Assembly: GCF_000348785.1 (NCBI RefSeq)
Contig: NC_020520.1
Coordinates: forward strand, 4,766,182-4,830,181
Length of the DNA: 64,000 bases
Reading direction: 5' to 3'
Source: Ilumatobacter coccineus YM16-304
GTDB lineage: Bacteria > Actinomycetota > Acidimicrobiia > Acidimicrobiales > Ilumatobacteraceae
Shown one piece after another: positions 15,969-24,166 of the stretch. Position numbers and translations under genes: made by a program. A model generated the notes under the pieces. It saw nothing but the letters and a program-made list of their open reading frames with translations, did not search any database and had not been told where the DNA came from. Each line of letters opens with the position of its first letter. Positions within the stretch are counted from its first letter, which is position 1.

Positions 15969-17072
15969 TCACTCGCCGAGGATGCCGAAACCGCCGTGAT
16001 CGAGCGCCGCGGTGAAGTGGCGTGCGGCCATGCCGCCGACGAGGTCGCGACCGCGTTCGTTCGACAGGTCGAGCGTGCCACCGGTGAACACGCTGACGGC
16101 GAGACCCCCGAGCAGGTGGGCGTAGACGTAGTCGTTCCAGGCGTGCTCGGCGCTGAAGTCGGTGACCCCACGCTCGACGAGTCGGGCGTGGTAGATCGCG
16201 ACGAGATCGCGTTCGTGCTCGCGGCGCAGTTCGACCGGCATCGACCCACCGAGGATGTAGGCCACGTCGTACGCGCCCGGTCCGCGACCGAGGCCTTGCC
16301 AGTCGATGATGACGACGTCGTCGCCGGCTGCCGGATCACCGAAGAGCATGTTCTCGACGCGGTAGTCCTGGTGCAGCAAGGTCCACGGCGAGCGGGCCGC
16401 GAGGCCCGACATCAGCTCGAAGTACCGCGTGCTCCACGCTTCGCCGAGTTCGACGCCGCCATCGGGGAGTCGGTCGGCGAACCCTCCGGTGAACACCGGG
16501 TAGATCTGTGGCAGCAGTTGGTCGACCATCTGGATGCGTTCGCCGTCGAGCGACGGGATCCACTCCAGATCGGGCGTCTGCACCTTGCCCCACCATGCGG
16601 CATGCACGTCGGCGAGCACGCGCATCGAGGCCTGCGCTTGTTCGAGGCGCATGCCCTCCGACTGGCTCACCATCTCGAGGTGGCTGAGGTCTTCCATGAC
16701 GATCACGAAGTCGGCGGTGCCCGGCTCGATGATGCTCAGGTGGATGGCAGGCAGACCGGTGCCGGTCGCCTCACCGAGCTCGGAGTAGAAGCGGCACTCG
16801 GCTTCGAACATGCCGAGGTTGATGCCCTGCTGGCGGTTCTCCTCGTGGGTCGACGGAAGCTTGACCACGACGCTGGCCGGCCCGTCGCCGCCGTCGTAGG
16901 TGAGGGTCGCGACGTAGAGCTCGCCCATCAGGCCGACCCCTTCGCCGATCTGGTGCGTGGAGAGTGAGGTGACGGTGGTGGCCGCGTCGATCGCTCCCGA
17001 ACCTCGGAGTACGTCGGTCAGCCATGTTGCGTCGGCATCGGCGATCGTCGCCGGAATCGATGGTGTCGTCAT
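15969..17072 (-). CDS. Aminoglycoside phosphotransferase/choline kinase-like kinase
   Basis: This 367-residue small-molecule kinase has a nucleotide-binding lobe with VVVKLPSTHEENRQQG. The catalytic loop is LLHQDYRVENMLFG (H-x-D-x4-N, the Brenner motif). The metal-binding segment IIDWQGLGRGPGAYDVAYILG follows. It belongs to the large APH/EcKinase-like superfamily, whose substrates range from antibiotics to choline and thiamine. It lies 49 bases after the ThiXYZ-type operon on the same strand, so it may act on a thiamine-related compound. That is inference, and a general detoxification kinase is equally possible. Confidence 0.85.
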   Translation of the reverse strand: MTTPSIPATIADADATWLTDVLRGSGAIDAATTVTSLSTHQIGEGVGLMGELYVATLTYDGGDGPASVVVKLPSTHEENRQQGINLGMFEAECRFYSELGEATGTGLPAIHLSIIEPGTADFVIVMEDLSHLEMVSQSEGMRLEQAQASMRVLADVHAAWWGKVQTPDLEWIPSLDGERIQMVDQLLPQIYPVFTGGFADRLPDGGVELGEAWSTRYFELMSGLAARSPWTLLHQDYRVENMLFGDPAAGDDVVIIDWQGLGRGPGAYDVAYILGGSMPVELRREHERDLVAIYHARLVERGVTDFSAEHAWNDYVYAHLLGGLAVSVFTGGTLDLSNERGRDLVGGMAARHFTAALDHGGFGILGE

Positions 17073-17121
17073 GGCGTCGCACAGTACGACGCAGCCTCGC
17101 GTCCGCTCCAACCGGTCGGCC

Positions 17122-17907
17122 TCAGTGTGTGGTTGCCCGGCCTCGGTCGAGTGAGTCGAGGAGGCGAGCCTTGTTGCGGATGAAGGCGGCGCTGGTCGTG
17201 ACGCTCGCGGGGCGCGGGCGCTGCTCGTCGACGGTGACGGTGTCGACGATCCGTCCGGGCCGCGCCGACATGACGTGCACCACGTCGGACAGCACGAGCG
17301 CTTCGTCGACGTCGTGCGTGATGAACAGTGCGCTGCGCGGTACCGATTCGCCGAGGTGATCGATCCAGAGTGCTTGCAGCCAGTCGTGGAGATCGCGGCG
17401 GGTGATCGCGTCGAGCGCCCCGAACGGTTCGTCGAGCAGCAGCACGCGCGAGCCGGTGAGGAACGTCCGCAGGAGGGCGAGGCGCTGACGCATGCCGCCG
17501 CTGAGCTCCGACGGCCAGCTCTGTTCGAAGCCGGCGAGACCGAAGCGTTCGAACAGCTCGAGCGCCCGCTGCCGAGCCTCGGCCTTCGTGGCGCGTCGGT
17601 CGCCGAGCTCGGCGCCGAGGGTGGCGTTGTCGATGGCGCGCTTCCACGGCAGCAGCAGGTCGCGCTGCGGCATGTAGCCGGCGAGACCCGGACGATCGAT
17701 CGTGCTCGCACCTTGGATCGCGGCGGTGCCGGAGGTCGGGGCCAACAGCCCGGCGAGCACTTTGAGCAGGGTGCTCTTGCCGCATCCGCTCGGCCCGACG
17801 ATGCTCACGAAGTCACCCGCCGACACGTCGAGCGACACGTCGGCGACCGCAGGGGTCGTCCCGTACGTGTGGGTGACGTGGCGGAGCTCGACGGCCGGGG
17901 CGCTCAT
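17122..17907 (-). CDS. thiZ: ABC ATPase of a thiamine-precursor importer (ThiZ-like)
   Basis: This 261-residue ATPase is of the nitrate/taurine/HMP importer class. Walker A GPSGCGKST spans residues 38-46, the signature is LSGGMRQRLALLR, Walker B is VLLLDEPFGALD and the switch histidine is in ITHDVDEAL. The start ATG overlaps the stop of the binding-protein gene (ATGA). It powers uptake by the ThiX-like permease. A TPP riboswitch at the head of the operon indicates that the cargo is a thiamine precursor or thiamine itself. Confidence 0.9.
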   Translation of the reverse strand: MSAPAVELRHVTHTYGTTPAVADVSLDVSAGDFVSIVGPSGCGKSTLLKVLAGLLAPTSGTAAIQGASTIDRPGLAGYMPQRDLLLPWKRAIDNATLGAELGDRRATKAEARQRALELFERFGLAGFEQSWPSELSGGMRQRLALLRTFLTGSRVLLLDEPFGALDAITRRDLHDWLQALWIDHLGESVPRSALFITHDVDEALVLSDVVHVMSARPGRIVDTVTVDEQRPRPASVTTSAAFIRNKARLLDSLDRGRATTH

Positions 17908-18914
17908 TCGGGAAGGAACTCGTTGGTGTAGAGCGATGCGACGTCGTCGGGCTGCTGGTCGAGCAGTCCCGAGTCGACGAGGAAGTCGACGAATGTCGTC
18001 CACGTGTCGGCGTCTTGGTGGCCCCACCGAGGTGCGTCGAGGGCGTACTGACCGGCCAGGAACTCGGCGCTGGCTCGGACGAGGTCGGCGTCGAGCTCGG
18101 GTGCGGCGTCGAGCAGAGCGTCGGCGGCCGCGGTGGGGTCGTCGATGGCGAGTTGGTAGCCGCGTGCGGTGGCGGCCATGAAGTCGGCGACGAGCGCCTG
18201 GTCGTCGTCGATCCGGTCGGTGCTGGTGACGATCATGGGCGTGTACCAATCCGGAATGCAGTCGACGTGGTCGATGAACGACACGGTCGAGACGTCGACG
18301 CCGGCCTGCTCGAGACGGATCTTGTCCCACCCGTCGAAGATCCAGACGAAGTCGAAGGCGCCGGTCTCGAGTCCGACTCGGTAGTCGGTGTTGCCGACCT
18401 CGACGTAGTCGACGTCGTCGGGATCGGCGCCGGCGCACTCGACGAGCTTGCTGATGAGGGCCGTTTCGAGCTGCCCACCGAATCCGCCGTAGCGATGACC
18501 GGCCAGGTCGCCCGGGCCGTCGATGCCGGACTCGGCCAGCGCGAGGAGGCTCGACGTGTTGTGCTGCACGATGGCGGCGACCGACACGACGGGCACGCCC
18601 TGTGTCTGTGCGGGCACCAACGATTCCTGGACCGAGATGCCGAACTCGGCGTTGCCGGTGGCGACGGCTTGCAGTGCTCCGGTCTGGCCGGGCTGGATGA
18701 TCTCGAGGTCGATGCCGACCTCGTCGTAGAAGCCGGCTGCGTCGGCGGCGTAGATCCCGCCGTGGTTCGTGTTCGGCGTCCAGTCGAGCACGAGCGTGAC
18801 GTCGCGTGTGTCGGAGGCCGCCTCGCTCGATCCGCCGTCGTCGCCGCACGCGGTGACGAGCAGTGCGGAGGTCGGGAGCAGGGCTGCGAGCAGGGCTGCG
18901 GTGGAGGTTCTCAT
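17904..18914 (-). CDS. thiY: NMT1/THI5-like substrate-binding lipoprotein (ThiY-like)
   Basis: This 336-residue binding protein has a lipoprotein signal with lipobox VTAC at cysteine 23. The mature part begins VTLVLDWTPNTNHGGIYAA, the hallmark of the ThiY/THI5 pyrimidine-binding family, and GISVQESLVPAQTQGVPVVSVAAI follows in two blocks. Family members bind formylaminopyrimidine or HMP, the pyrimidine part of thiamine. It overlaps the permease gene by 4 bases and the ATPase gene by 4 bases. The exact ligand is not proven by sequence. Confidence 0.92.
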   Translation of the reverse strand: MRTSTAALLAALLPTSALLVTACGDDGGSSEAASDTRDVTLVLDWTPNTNHGGIYAADAAGFYDEVGIDLEIIQPGQTGALQAVATGNAEFGISVQESLVPAQTQGVPVVSVAAIVQHNTSSLLALAESGIDGPGDLAGHRYGGFGGQLETALISKLVECAGADPDDVDYVEVGNTDYRVGLETGAFDFVWIFDGWDKIRLEQAGVDVSTVSFIDHVDCIPDWYTPMIVTSTDRIDDDQALVADFMAATARGYQLAIDDPTAAADALLDAAPELDADLVRASAEFLAGQYALDAPRWGHQDADTWTTFVDFLVDSGLLDQQPDDVASLYTNEFLPE

Positions 18915-19750
18915 GCTGGTGTCCTTCGGATTGGTGAAGTCGGGTCGGGTGACGTGGTGGAGGGGAAGCGCCACGGTGAGGCGAGTCGGGCGAGCGCGCC
19001 GATCACGACGAAGAGCGCCGTCGACAGCAGCGCGACGATGACGACCGCGACGAAGACCTGGTCGACGCGGAACGACGCTTGCGACCGCGAGATGTAGACA
19101 CCGAGGCCCTTCGACGCGCCGGTCCACTCGGCGATCACCGCTGCGGCGACGGTGTACGCGGCGGCGATCCGGAGGCCGTCGAACAGTGCGGGAAGCGCGT
19201 GTGGCACGCGGACGTGGAGTAAGATGTCGCGGCGCGTTGCCCCCATCGAGCGGACCACGTCGACCATCTCCGGGTCGACGCCGGTGAGTCCGCCGACGGT
19301 CGCGATGGCGACGGGGAAGAAGGTGACGAGCGCGACGACCAACACCTTCGGCGTGAGCCCGAAGCCGAACCACAAGACGAACAGTGGGGCGAGGATGATC
19401 ATCGGGATCGTCTGGCTCGCCACGACGAGCGGGTACAGCACACGTCGAGCGAACTGCGATCCGGCGATGACGACGGCGAGGCCGATGCCGAGCAGCGCGC
19501 CGACGGCCAGCCCGAGCCCCGCTTCGGTCAGCGTCGCCACGACGTGCTCACCGAGCAGGTCGCGGTTCGCCACGAACGCCGACCAGATCTGAGACGGCGG
19601 CGGCAGGATGTAGTCGGCGGTGTCGCGTACGCGCACCCAGATCTCCCACGCGACGATCAGCATCACGAGCGCGGCCAGCGCGGGTGCGACGTCGACGAGT
19701 CGAGTGGTGAGATGTGTGAGCCGACGCCGTGTTGACGTCGGCACGGTCAC
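18911..19750 (-). CDS. thiX: ABC permease of a thiamine-precursor importer (ThiX-like)
   Basis: This 279-residue inner-membrane subunit has six predicted helices. The EAA loop is MVDVVRSMGATRRDILLHVRVPHALPALFDGL, seen here in two adjoining pieces, as in the SsuC/TauC/ThiX class. The segment DYILPPPSQIWSAF near residue 45 is typical of that class. It overlaps the genes on both sides by 4 bases. A basic, Thr-rich N-terminal tail precedes the first helix. Confidence 0.92.
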   Translation of the reverse strand: MTVPTSTRRRLTHLTTRLVDVAPALAALVMLIVAWEIWVRVRDTADYILPPPSQIWSAFVANRDLLGEHVVATLTEAGLGLAVGALLGIGLAVVIAGSQFARRVLYPLVVASQTIPMIILAPLFVLWFGFGLTPKVLVVALVTFFPVAIATVGGLTGVDPEMVDVVRSMGATRRDILLHVRVPHALPALFDGLRIAAAYTVAAAVIAEWTGASKGLGVYISRSQASFRVDQVFVAVVIVALLSTALFVVIGALARLASPWRFPSTTSPDPTSPIRRTPA

Positions 19751-20037
19751 GTTCGGAACTTGGCGGTCAGGCCGTCCATCGACGTGTCGTCAGCCGAACG
19801 CTGACCCAGTCGGATGTTGGTGATCAGGCCGTCGGCGCCCGAGCTGAGCACCGCTTCGTGAGCGGCACGCAACGTCGCCCACACGGCCGTCGGGTCGCCT
19901 TCGAACGTGGTGCCGAGCGCACCGACTTCGTAGTGCAGGCCACTGGCCTCGACGACGCCGATCGCGGCCTCGACGTGTGCGTAGCGATCATCGGCCGTGC
20001 CGGCCGGAGACGGCGACACGTGAATCTCAGCAATCAT
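19747..20037 (-). CDS. MTH1187-family thiamine-binding protein
   Basis: This 96-residue protein starts MIAEIHVSPSP. It matches the MTH1187/YkoF-like thiamine-binding family (formerly DUF77), a ferredoxin-like fold: VEAAIGVVEASGLHYEVGALGTTFEGDP and the C-terminal TTSMDGL-type end (here DDTSMDGLTAKF). The start is set by the GGGAG at the 3' end of the TPP riboswitch, 5 bases from the ATG. It is the first gene of the riboswitch operon. It could sense or buffer cytosolic thiamine or help the importer. Confidence 0.85.
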   Translation of the reverse strand: MIAEIHVSPSPAGTADDRYAHVEAAIGVVEASGLHYEVGALGTTFEGDPTAVWATLRAAHEAVLSSGADGLITNIRLGQRSADDTSMDGLTAKFRT

Positions 20038-20042
20038 TGCAA

Positions 20043-20145
20043 CTCCCTTCGCTGGCATGACCCAGAGCAGGTTGGCGGGTCGGTGGCACGGCAACGTTTG
20101 CTGCAAGCCACCCTCTCAGCCGGATCACTCTCCGACTCCCCGGTG
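20043..20145 (-). promoter_or_regulatory. TPP riboswitch (THI element)
   Basis: Read on the minus strand, the leader has CCGGGGAGT, then GGCTGAGAGGGTGG, then GACCCGCCAACCTGCTCTGG, directly followed by GTCATGCCAGCGAAGGGAG. These are the conserved CUGAGA and ACCUG-CUGGGU-AUGCCAGCG-AGGGA blocks of THI elements. The terminal GGGAG is also the ribosome binding site of the first gene, which implies translational control. TPP binding should lower expression. Confidence 0.95.
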
Positions 20146-20206
20146 AACGGTATGAACGCACGATAGCCAGCGTCGCCCGCCCGTCGTCAAGCGGACGAGA
20201 TCGCGT

Positions 20207-21289
20207 TCACCGAGCGTCGCTGCTGGGAGCCGCCGCAGCCCAACGGCATGGCTCGCCCGCGGCGGGGCGACGGGTTCGCGGTCGGGTCGTCGAGTGCCAC
20301 ACGTCTCGCGCGAGGGTGCGCGTGAAGCGCCAGCCCGAACGCAGCGAGCGGACCGGGTGGCGGAACAGTCGCAGCGGGTTGCCCGTGCCGCGCAGCGGGT
20401 GGCGGAGTTGCGCGACCAACCCGTCGGGCATGTGCTCGCTGATGCCATAGACGAGCGGCCGCTTGTTGCGCGGCATGTAGTAGGTGCCGAACACGATGTC
20501 CCACAGCGGAAGGAACACCGAGTAGTTCGAGTTGTGCGCGTCGGTCTCGTTGGCGTGATGCCAGTGATGGAACTCGGGGGTGATGACCACCCGGTGCAGC
20601 GGCCGGAGGCGCCAGCGCACGTTCGCGTGGAGGAAGAGTCCGAGCAGCAACTGGATCGCGGCGAGCGCTCCGGTGAACTGCGCGCTGAACCCGGCAGCGA
20701 TCAGGAAGAAGAACGGCGGCGCGACGATCGCACCGTCGAGGGGATGATTGCGGAGGCCGCTGATCCAGTCGAGGGTCTCGGTCGAGTGGTGCACCGCATG
20801 GAACCGCCACAGGACGGGCACCTCGTGCGACCAACGATGGACCCAGTAGATGGCCATGTCGAACAGCGCGATCCCGACGAACGGCAATGCCACCGACGGG
20901 ATCATCGACACGAGTGGGCGAATCAGCAGGCCGGGCAGCCAGGCGAGGCTCACGACGCCGACGACGATCGCCACGGCGAGCCCGACGACGTTCAACGCCG
21001 GCGCCGCCAAGGCGTGCGACATGTCGGTGCCGAGTTGCGGGCGGCGGACGCGCTGTCGATGGCGAGGGAACAGTTTCTCGAACGGCACGATCAGCACGAA
21101 CAGCAGCGGGATGATCACGAGGGTGCCGAGGTCGAGTGCGATCGACACACCGATCAATGCCAACGCCAGACCGGGTGCGAGCCATCGCCGAACTCGCGAC
21201 GGCCGTGGCCCGCTGGTCGGCGACGACGACCGCTCCGGTGACGAGGGCGAGGTCGAGGTCGACGTCGAGGTCGAGAACGTGATGGTCAT
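20207..21289 (-). CDS. Sterol desaturase/fatty acid hydroxylase family membrane protein
   Basis: This 360-residue integral membrane di-iron enzyme has the histidine clusters of the FA_hydroxylase family: HRWSHE, FHAVHHSTE and HHWHHANE. About four or five hydrophobic segments surround them. The N-terminus is a Thr/Ser repeat (TSTSTSTSPSSPE) encoded by GTCGAG repeats, probably not folded. Such enzymes hydroxylate or desaturate sterols, carotenoids or ether lipids. The neighbours do not reveal the lipid. It is divergent from the sigma factor gene. Confidence 0.9.
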   Translation of the reverse strand: MTITFSTSTSTSTSPSSPERSSSPTSGPRPSRVRRWLAPGLALALIGVSIALDLGTLVIIPLLFVLIVPFEKLFPRHRQRVRRPQLGTDMSHALAAPALNVVGLAVAIVVGVVSLAWLPGLLIRPLVSMIPSVALPFVGIALFDMAIYWVHRWSHEVPVLWRFHAVHHSTETLDWISGLRNHPLDGAIVAPPFFFLIAAGFSAQFTGALAAIQLLLGLFLHANVRWRLRPLHRVVITPEFHHWHHANETDAHNSNYSVFLPLWDIVFGTYYMPRNKRPLVYGISEHMPDGLVAQLRHPLRGTGNPLRLFRHPVRSLRSGWRFTRTLARDVWHSTTRPRTRRPAAGEPCRWAAAAPSSDAR

Positions 21290-21372
21290 GACCGCTCTGT
21301 CGTGTCGACGAGCGCGATCGGTTCACGAGATCGAATGAACCGTTCGACCCGTTCGATCCGACAAGGATGGTG

Positions 21373-21942
21373 ATGATGCAACCGGCGAGCGATGGGGGAC
21401 GCGGCGAAGACCTCGCGCTGATCGCCCGAGTCGCCGACGGCGACCGCATCGCGCTCGAGATGCTGTACCGCCGACACGCCGGATGGTTGACCACCCGCCT
21501 CCAGGCTCGATGCGGTGACCCCGAGTCGACCGACATCGCGGTGCAAGACACGTTCCTGTCGGTCTGGAAGTCGGCGAAGAAGTTCCGAGGCGACGGCGAT
21601 GTCGGCGCCTGGATCTGGGGCATCGGCATCCGCCGACTGATCGACGTGCTCCGAAAGCGCAAGGCGACCCCGATCGACCCGGCGTTCATCGCCAGCGCCC
21701 ACCGCTCGGCTGGTGGCGCCGATCAACCCGCAGCCGACGACGTGGTCCTCTCCGGGGGTGCGTACGGTGATCTCGCCACGGCGATGCATCGACTCCCCGC
21801 CGACCTGCAGGCCGTGCTCGTCGCCACCGCCATCGACGGGCTCTCCACGAAGGAGGCCGCCGCGCTGCTCGGCGTTGCGCAGGGCACCGTCAAGACCCGA
21901 CTGATGCGCGCTCGCCGACAACTCCAGGAGGCCCTGACATGA
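21373..21942 (+). CDS. ECF-type RNA polymerase sigma factor
   Basis: This sigma-70 family factor (about 189 aa) has region 2 at ALEMLYRRHAGWLTTRLQA through DIAVQDTFLSVWKSAKKF, and region 4 at LPADLQAVLVATAIDGLSTKEAAALLGVAQGTVKTRLMRAR. Four in-frame start candidates lie within 12 bases (21367-21378). Those at 21373 or 21376 are preferred because AAGGA lies 5-8 bases upstream. Its stop overlaps the next gene's start (ATGA), so the membrane protein may act as anti-sigma or as its client. Confidence 0.9.
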   Translation: MMQPASDGGRGEDLALIARVADGDRIALEMLYRRHAGWLTTRLQARCGDPESTDIAVQDTFLSVWKSAKKFRGDGDVGAWIWGIGIRRLIDVLRKRKATPIDPAFIASAHRSAGGADQPAADDVVLSGGAYGDLATAMHRLPADLQAVLVATAIDGLSTKEAAALLGVAQGTVKTRLMRARRQLQEALT

Positions 21943-22661
21943 CCGACTTCCCGATCGAGTCCGGCCCGGTCGACGCGGCTCGCCTCGATGCGAACTGGAC
22001 GGCGATCACCGCCGAACTCGACGCTCCGCAGCCCTCGCGGATCGAACGTTTGCTGCGCTTCGCACGCGTGCCGACGCGAGTCACCCGCCTGGTCGTCGCC
22101 ACGCCCGCGCTGCGCCGAGCGTGGTATCTCGCCGTGGCCGTGGTGGTGTTCATCGGTCTGGCCGCGATCGATCCCGACGAGCCCCGTCAGAGCCTCTTCG
22201 TGCTGCTCGTCCTCGCGCCACTCGTCCCCGTGCTCGGCGTGTCGATGGCCTACGGTCCGGCGGCCGACCCCGCCTACGAAGTCCAACTCGCCACACCGAT
22301 GCGCGGACTCCGCCTCATCGCGATGCGCGCCGCGACGGTGCTCGGCGTGTCGATCGCGGTGATCGTGCCGATCGCGTTGCTCGGCGAGGTGAGTCGCCCG
22401 ATGGCCGCGGCGTGGCTGCTGCCGGCGTTCGCGGTCACCACCGGCAGCCTCGCGCTGATGACGTTCGTGCCGCCGCGACTCGCCACCGCCATCGCCGGTG
22501 GTGCGTGGGTGCTCGCCGCGCTGATCGCCCGCGGTGTGAGCGACGACCGCCTCGGTGCGTTCACGCCGATCGGCCAGTTGGTGGCGCTCGCTGCAACCAT
22601 CGGGTTCGCCACGCTGTCGACCGTGCGCCGCGCCAGCTTCGACCGACTGGAGTACGCGTGA
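21939..22661 (+). CDS. Six-helix membrane protein, possible ABC-2-like permease
   Basis: This 240-residue protein has a soluble N-terminus of about 60 residues and then six hydrophobic segments (from RAWYLAVAVVVFIGLAAI near residue 61 to the C-terminus). It sits between a sigma factor gene (4-base overlap) and an ABC ATPase gene (GTGA overlap), so it is most likely the membrane half of a small ABC exporter. Its N-terminal part could also contact the sigma factor. No zinc-finger anti-sigma motif is present. I do not recognise a named family. Confidence 0.8.
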   Translation: MTDFPIESGPVDAARLDANWTAITAELDAPQPSRIERLLRFARVPTRVTRLVVATPALRRAWYLAVAVVVFIGLAAIDPDEPRQSLFVLLVLAPLVPVLGVSMAYGPAADPAYEVQLATPMRGLRLIAMRAATVLGVSIAVIVPIALLGEVSRPMAAAWLLPAFAVTTGSLALMTFVPPRLATAIAGGAWVLAALIARGVSDDRLGAFTPIGQLVALAATIGFATLSTVRRASFDRLEYA

Positions 22662-23527
22662 CCGCCGCACACCTCCATCTCCATCAGGTCGAGAAGCGCT
22701 TCGACAGCCGCACCGTGCTCGACGGCGTCGACCTGCTCGCGCAAGGCGGGATCGTCACGGTGCTCGGTGCGAACGGGGCCGGCAAGACGACGCTGTTGCG
22801 TTGCATCGCGACGATCCTCGAACCCGACGGTGGCACGATCACGATCGACGGACTCGACGCTCGACGAGAGGCCGAACGGATCGAGATCCGCCGACGTCTC
22901 GGCTACCTGCCGCAAGACCTCGGCTTCAACGACGGGTCCACCGTCTTCGATGCGCTCGACTACCTGGCCGTGCTCAAGGAGATCGCCGACGATCGCACGC
23001 GTCGCCGCCAGGTGTTCGACGTGCTCGATCGAGTGGGGTTGCGCGACCGCGCTGGCGATCCGGTCGCGCGGCTCTCCGGTGGCATGCGGCGACGGCTCGG
23101 AATGGCGCAGGCGATTCTGGGGTCACCGACGCTGCTCGTCCTCGATGAACCCGCAGCCGGTCTCGACCCCGACGAACGGATGCGGCTGCGCGAGATCGTC
23201 GCGGAGCGGCGGTCGGTTGCGACGGTCGTCGTGTCGACACACCTCACCGACGACGCGGCGATCGGCGACGTCGTGGTGGTGCTCGCCGATCACCGCATCC
23301 GCTTCACCGGATCACCGACCCGACTCGCCGAGTCGGCCGCCGGCCGGACGTGGGTGCAGGACGCGCTGCCGCCACCCGACGTGCGAGCGTCGTGGCGACG
23401 CGCCGACGGTCGACATCGGTGTCTCGGCAACCCTCCCCCGGGCGCCGAACTGGTCGCCCCGACGCTCGAAGACGGCTATCTCCTCGTCGCTTCAGCGCCG
23501 GTCGACGGCATGCGGCCGGTCTCGTAG
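22658..23527 (+). CDS. ABC transporter ATPase
   Basis: This 289-residue CcmA/DrrA-like ATPase starts at GTG in a GTGA overlap. Walker A GANGAGKTT spans residues 37-45, the signature is LSGGMRRRLGMAQ, Walker B is LLVLDEPAAGLD and the switch is STHLTDD. An atypical C-terminal tail of about 60 residues follows the ATPase fold. It presumably pairs with the preceding membrane protein. The last 52 bases overlap the 3' end of the convergent response regulator gene. Confidence 0.9.
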   Translation: MTAAHLHLHQVEKRFDSRTVLDGVDLLAQGGIVTVLGANGAGKTTLLRCIATILEPDGGTITIDGLDARREAERIEIRRRLGYLPQDLGFNDGSTVFDALDYLAVLKEIADDRTRRRQVFDVLDRVGLRDRAGDPVARLSGGMRRRLGMAQAILGSPTLLVLDEPAAGLDPDERMRLREIVAERRSVATVVVSTHLTDDAAIGDVVVVLADHRIRFTGSPTRLAESAAGRTWVQDALPPPDVRASWRRADGRHRCLGNPPPGAELVAPTLEDGYLLVASAPVDGMRPVS

Positions 23528-24156
23528 GCCCACATGGCGAGTTCGACGCGGTTCCGGGCGCGGAGCTTCGTCATCAGGCCGTTGAGGTGGAACTTCACCG
23601 TGCTCGCGCTGATGTGATGCTCGGTAGCGATCTCCGCGTTGGTGAGGCCGCGGGCGACGCTGATCAGGAGTTCTTCCTCACGCCCGGTCAACGGGTCGAC
23701 CGGTTGCCGAGGTGCGGCGGCGCGTTCGGTTGCGGCGAAGCGATCGAGGAGCCGGGCAGTCACCGCCGGGTCGATCAGCGCATCGCCGCGCGTCGCGGCG
23801 CGCAACGCGGCGGCGAGTTGATCGGGCGGCGCGTCTTTCAGCAGGAAGCCGCGGGCGCCGGCTTGGAGCGCGCCGTACACGTTCTCGTCGGTGTCGAACG
23901 TGGTGACGATGACGACGGCGATCGGGTCGACCACGTCAGGCCCGGCGATCTGGCGTGTGGCGGTGATGCCGTCGACGTCGGGCATGGTGATGTCGAACAG
24001 GCAGACGTCGGGGCGGAGCCGCAGCGCGAGGTCGATGGCCTCGCGCCCATCGGCGGCCTGGCCCACCACCTCGATGTCGGGTTGAGCGTCGAGGATCGTG
24101 GCGAGTCCGGCACGGATGATGCTCTGATCGTCGGCGATCACCACGCGGATCGTCAT
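23476..24156 (-). CDS. NarL/LuxR-type response regulator
   Basis: This 226-residue two-component regulator has a receiver domain with acidic pocket D9/D10, phosphoacceptor D55 (in CLFDITMPD), a threonine in VTTFDTDE and a lysine in LLKDAPPD. A LuxR helix-turn-helix lies at LTGREEELLISVARGLTNAEIATEHHISASTVKFHLNGLMTKL. It lies 10 bases after the histidine kinase gene. Its 3' end overlaps the convergent ABC ATPase gene, so transcription of the two units may interfere. Confidence 0.94.
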   Translation of the reverse strand: MTIRVVIADDQSIIRAGLATILDAQPDIEVVGQAADGREAIDLALRLRPDVCLFDITMPDVDGITATRQIAGPDVVDPIAVVIVTTFDTDENVYGALQAGARGFLLKDAPPDQLAAALRAATRGDALIDPAVTARLLDRFAATERAAAPRQPVDPLTGREEELLISVARGLTNAEIATEHHISASTVKFHLNGLMTKLRARNRVELAMWAYETGRMPSTGAEATRR

Positions 24157-24166
24157 GGTCGGCACG

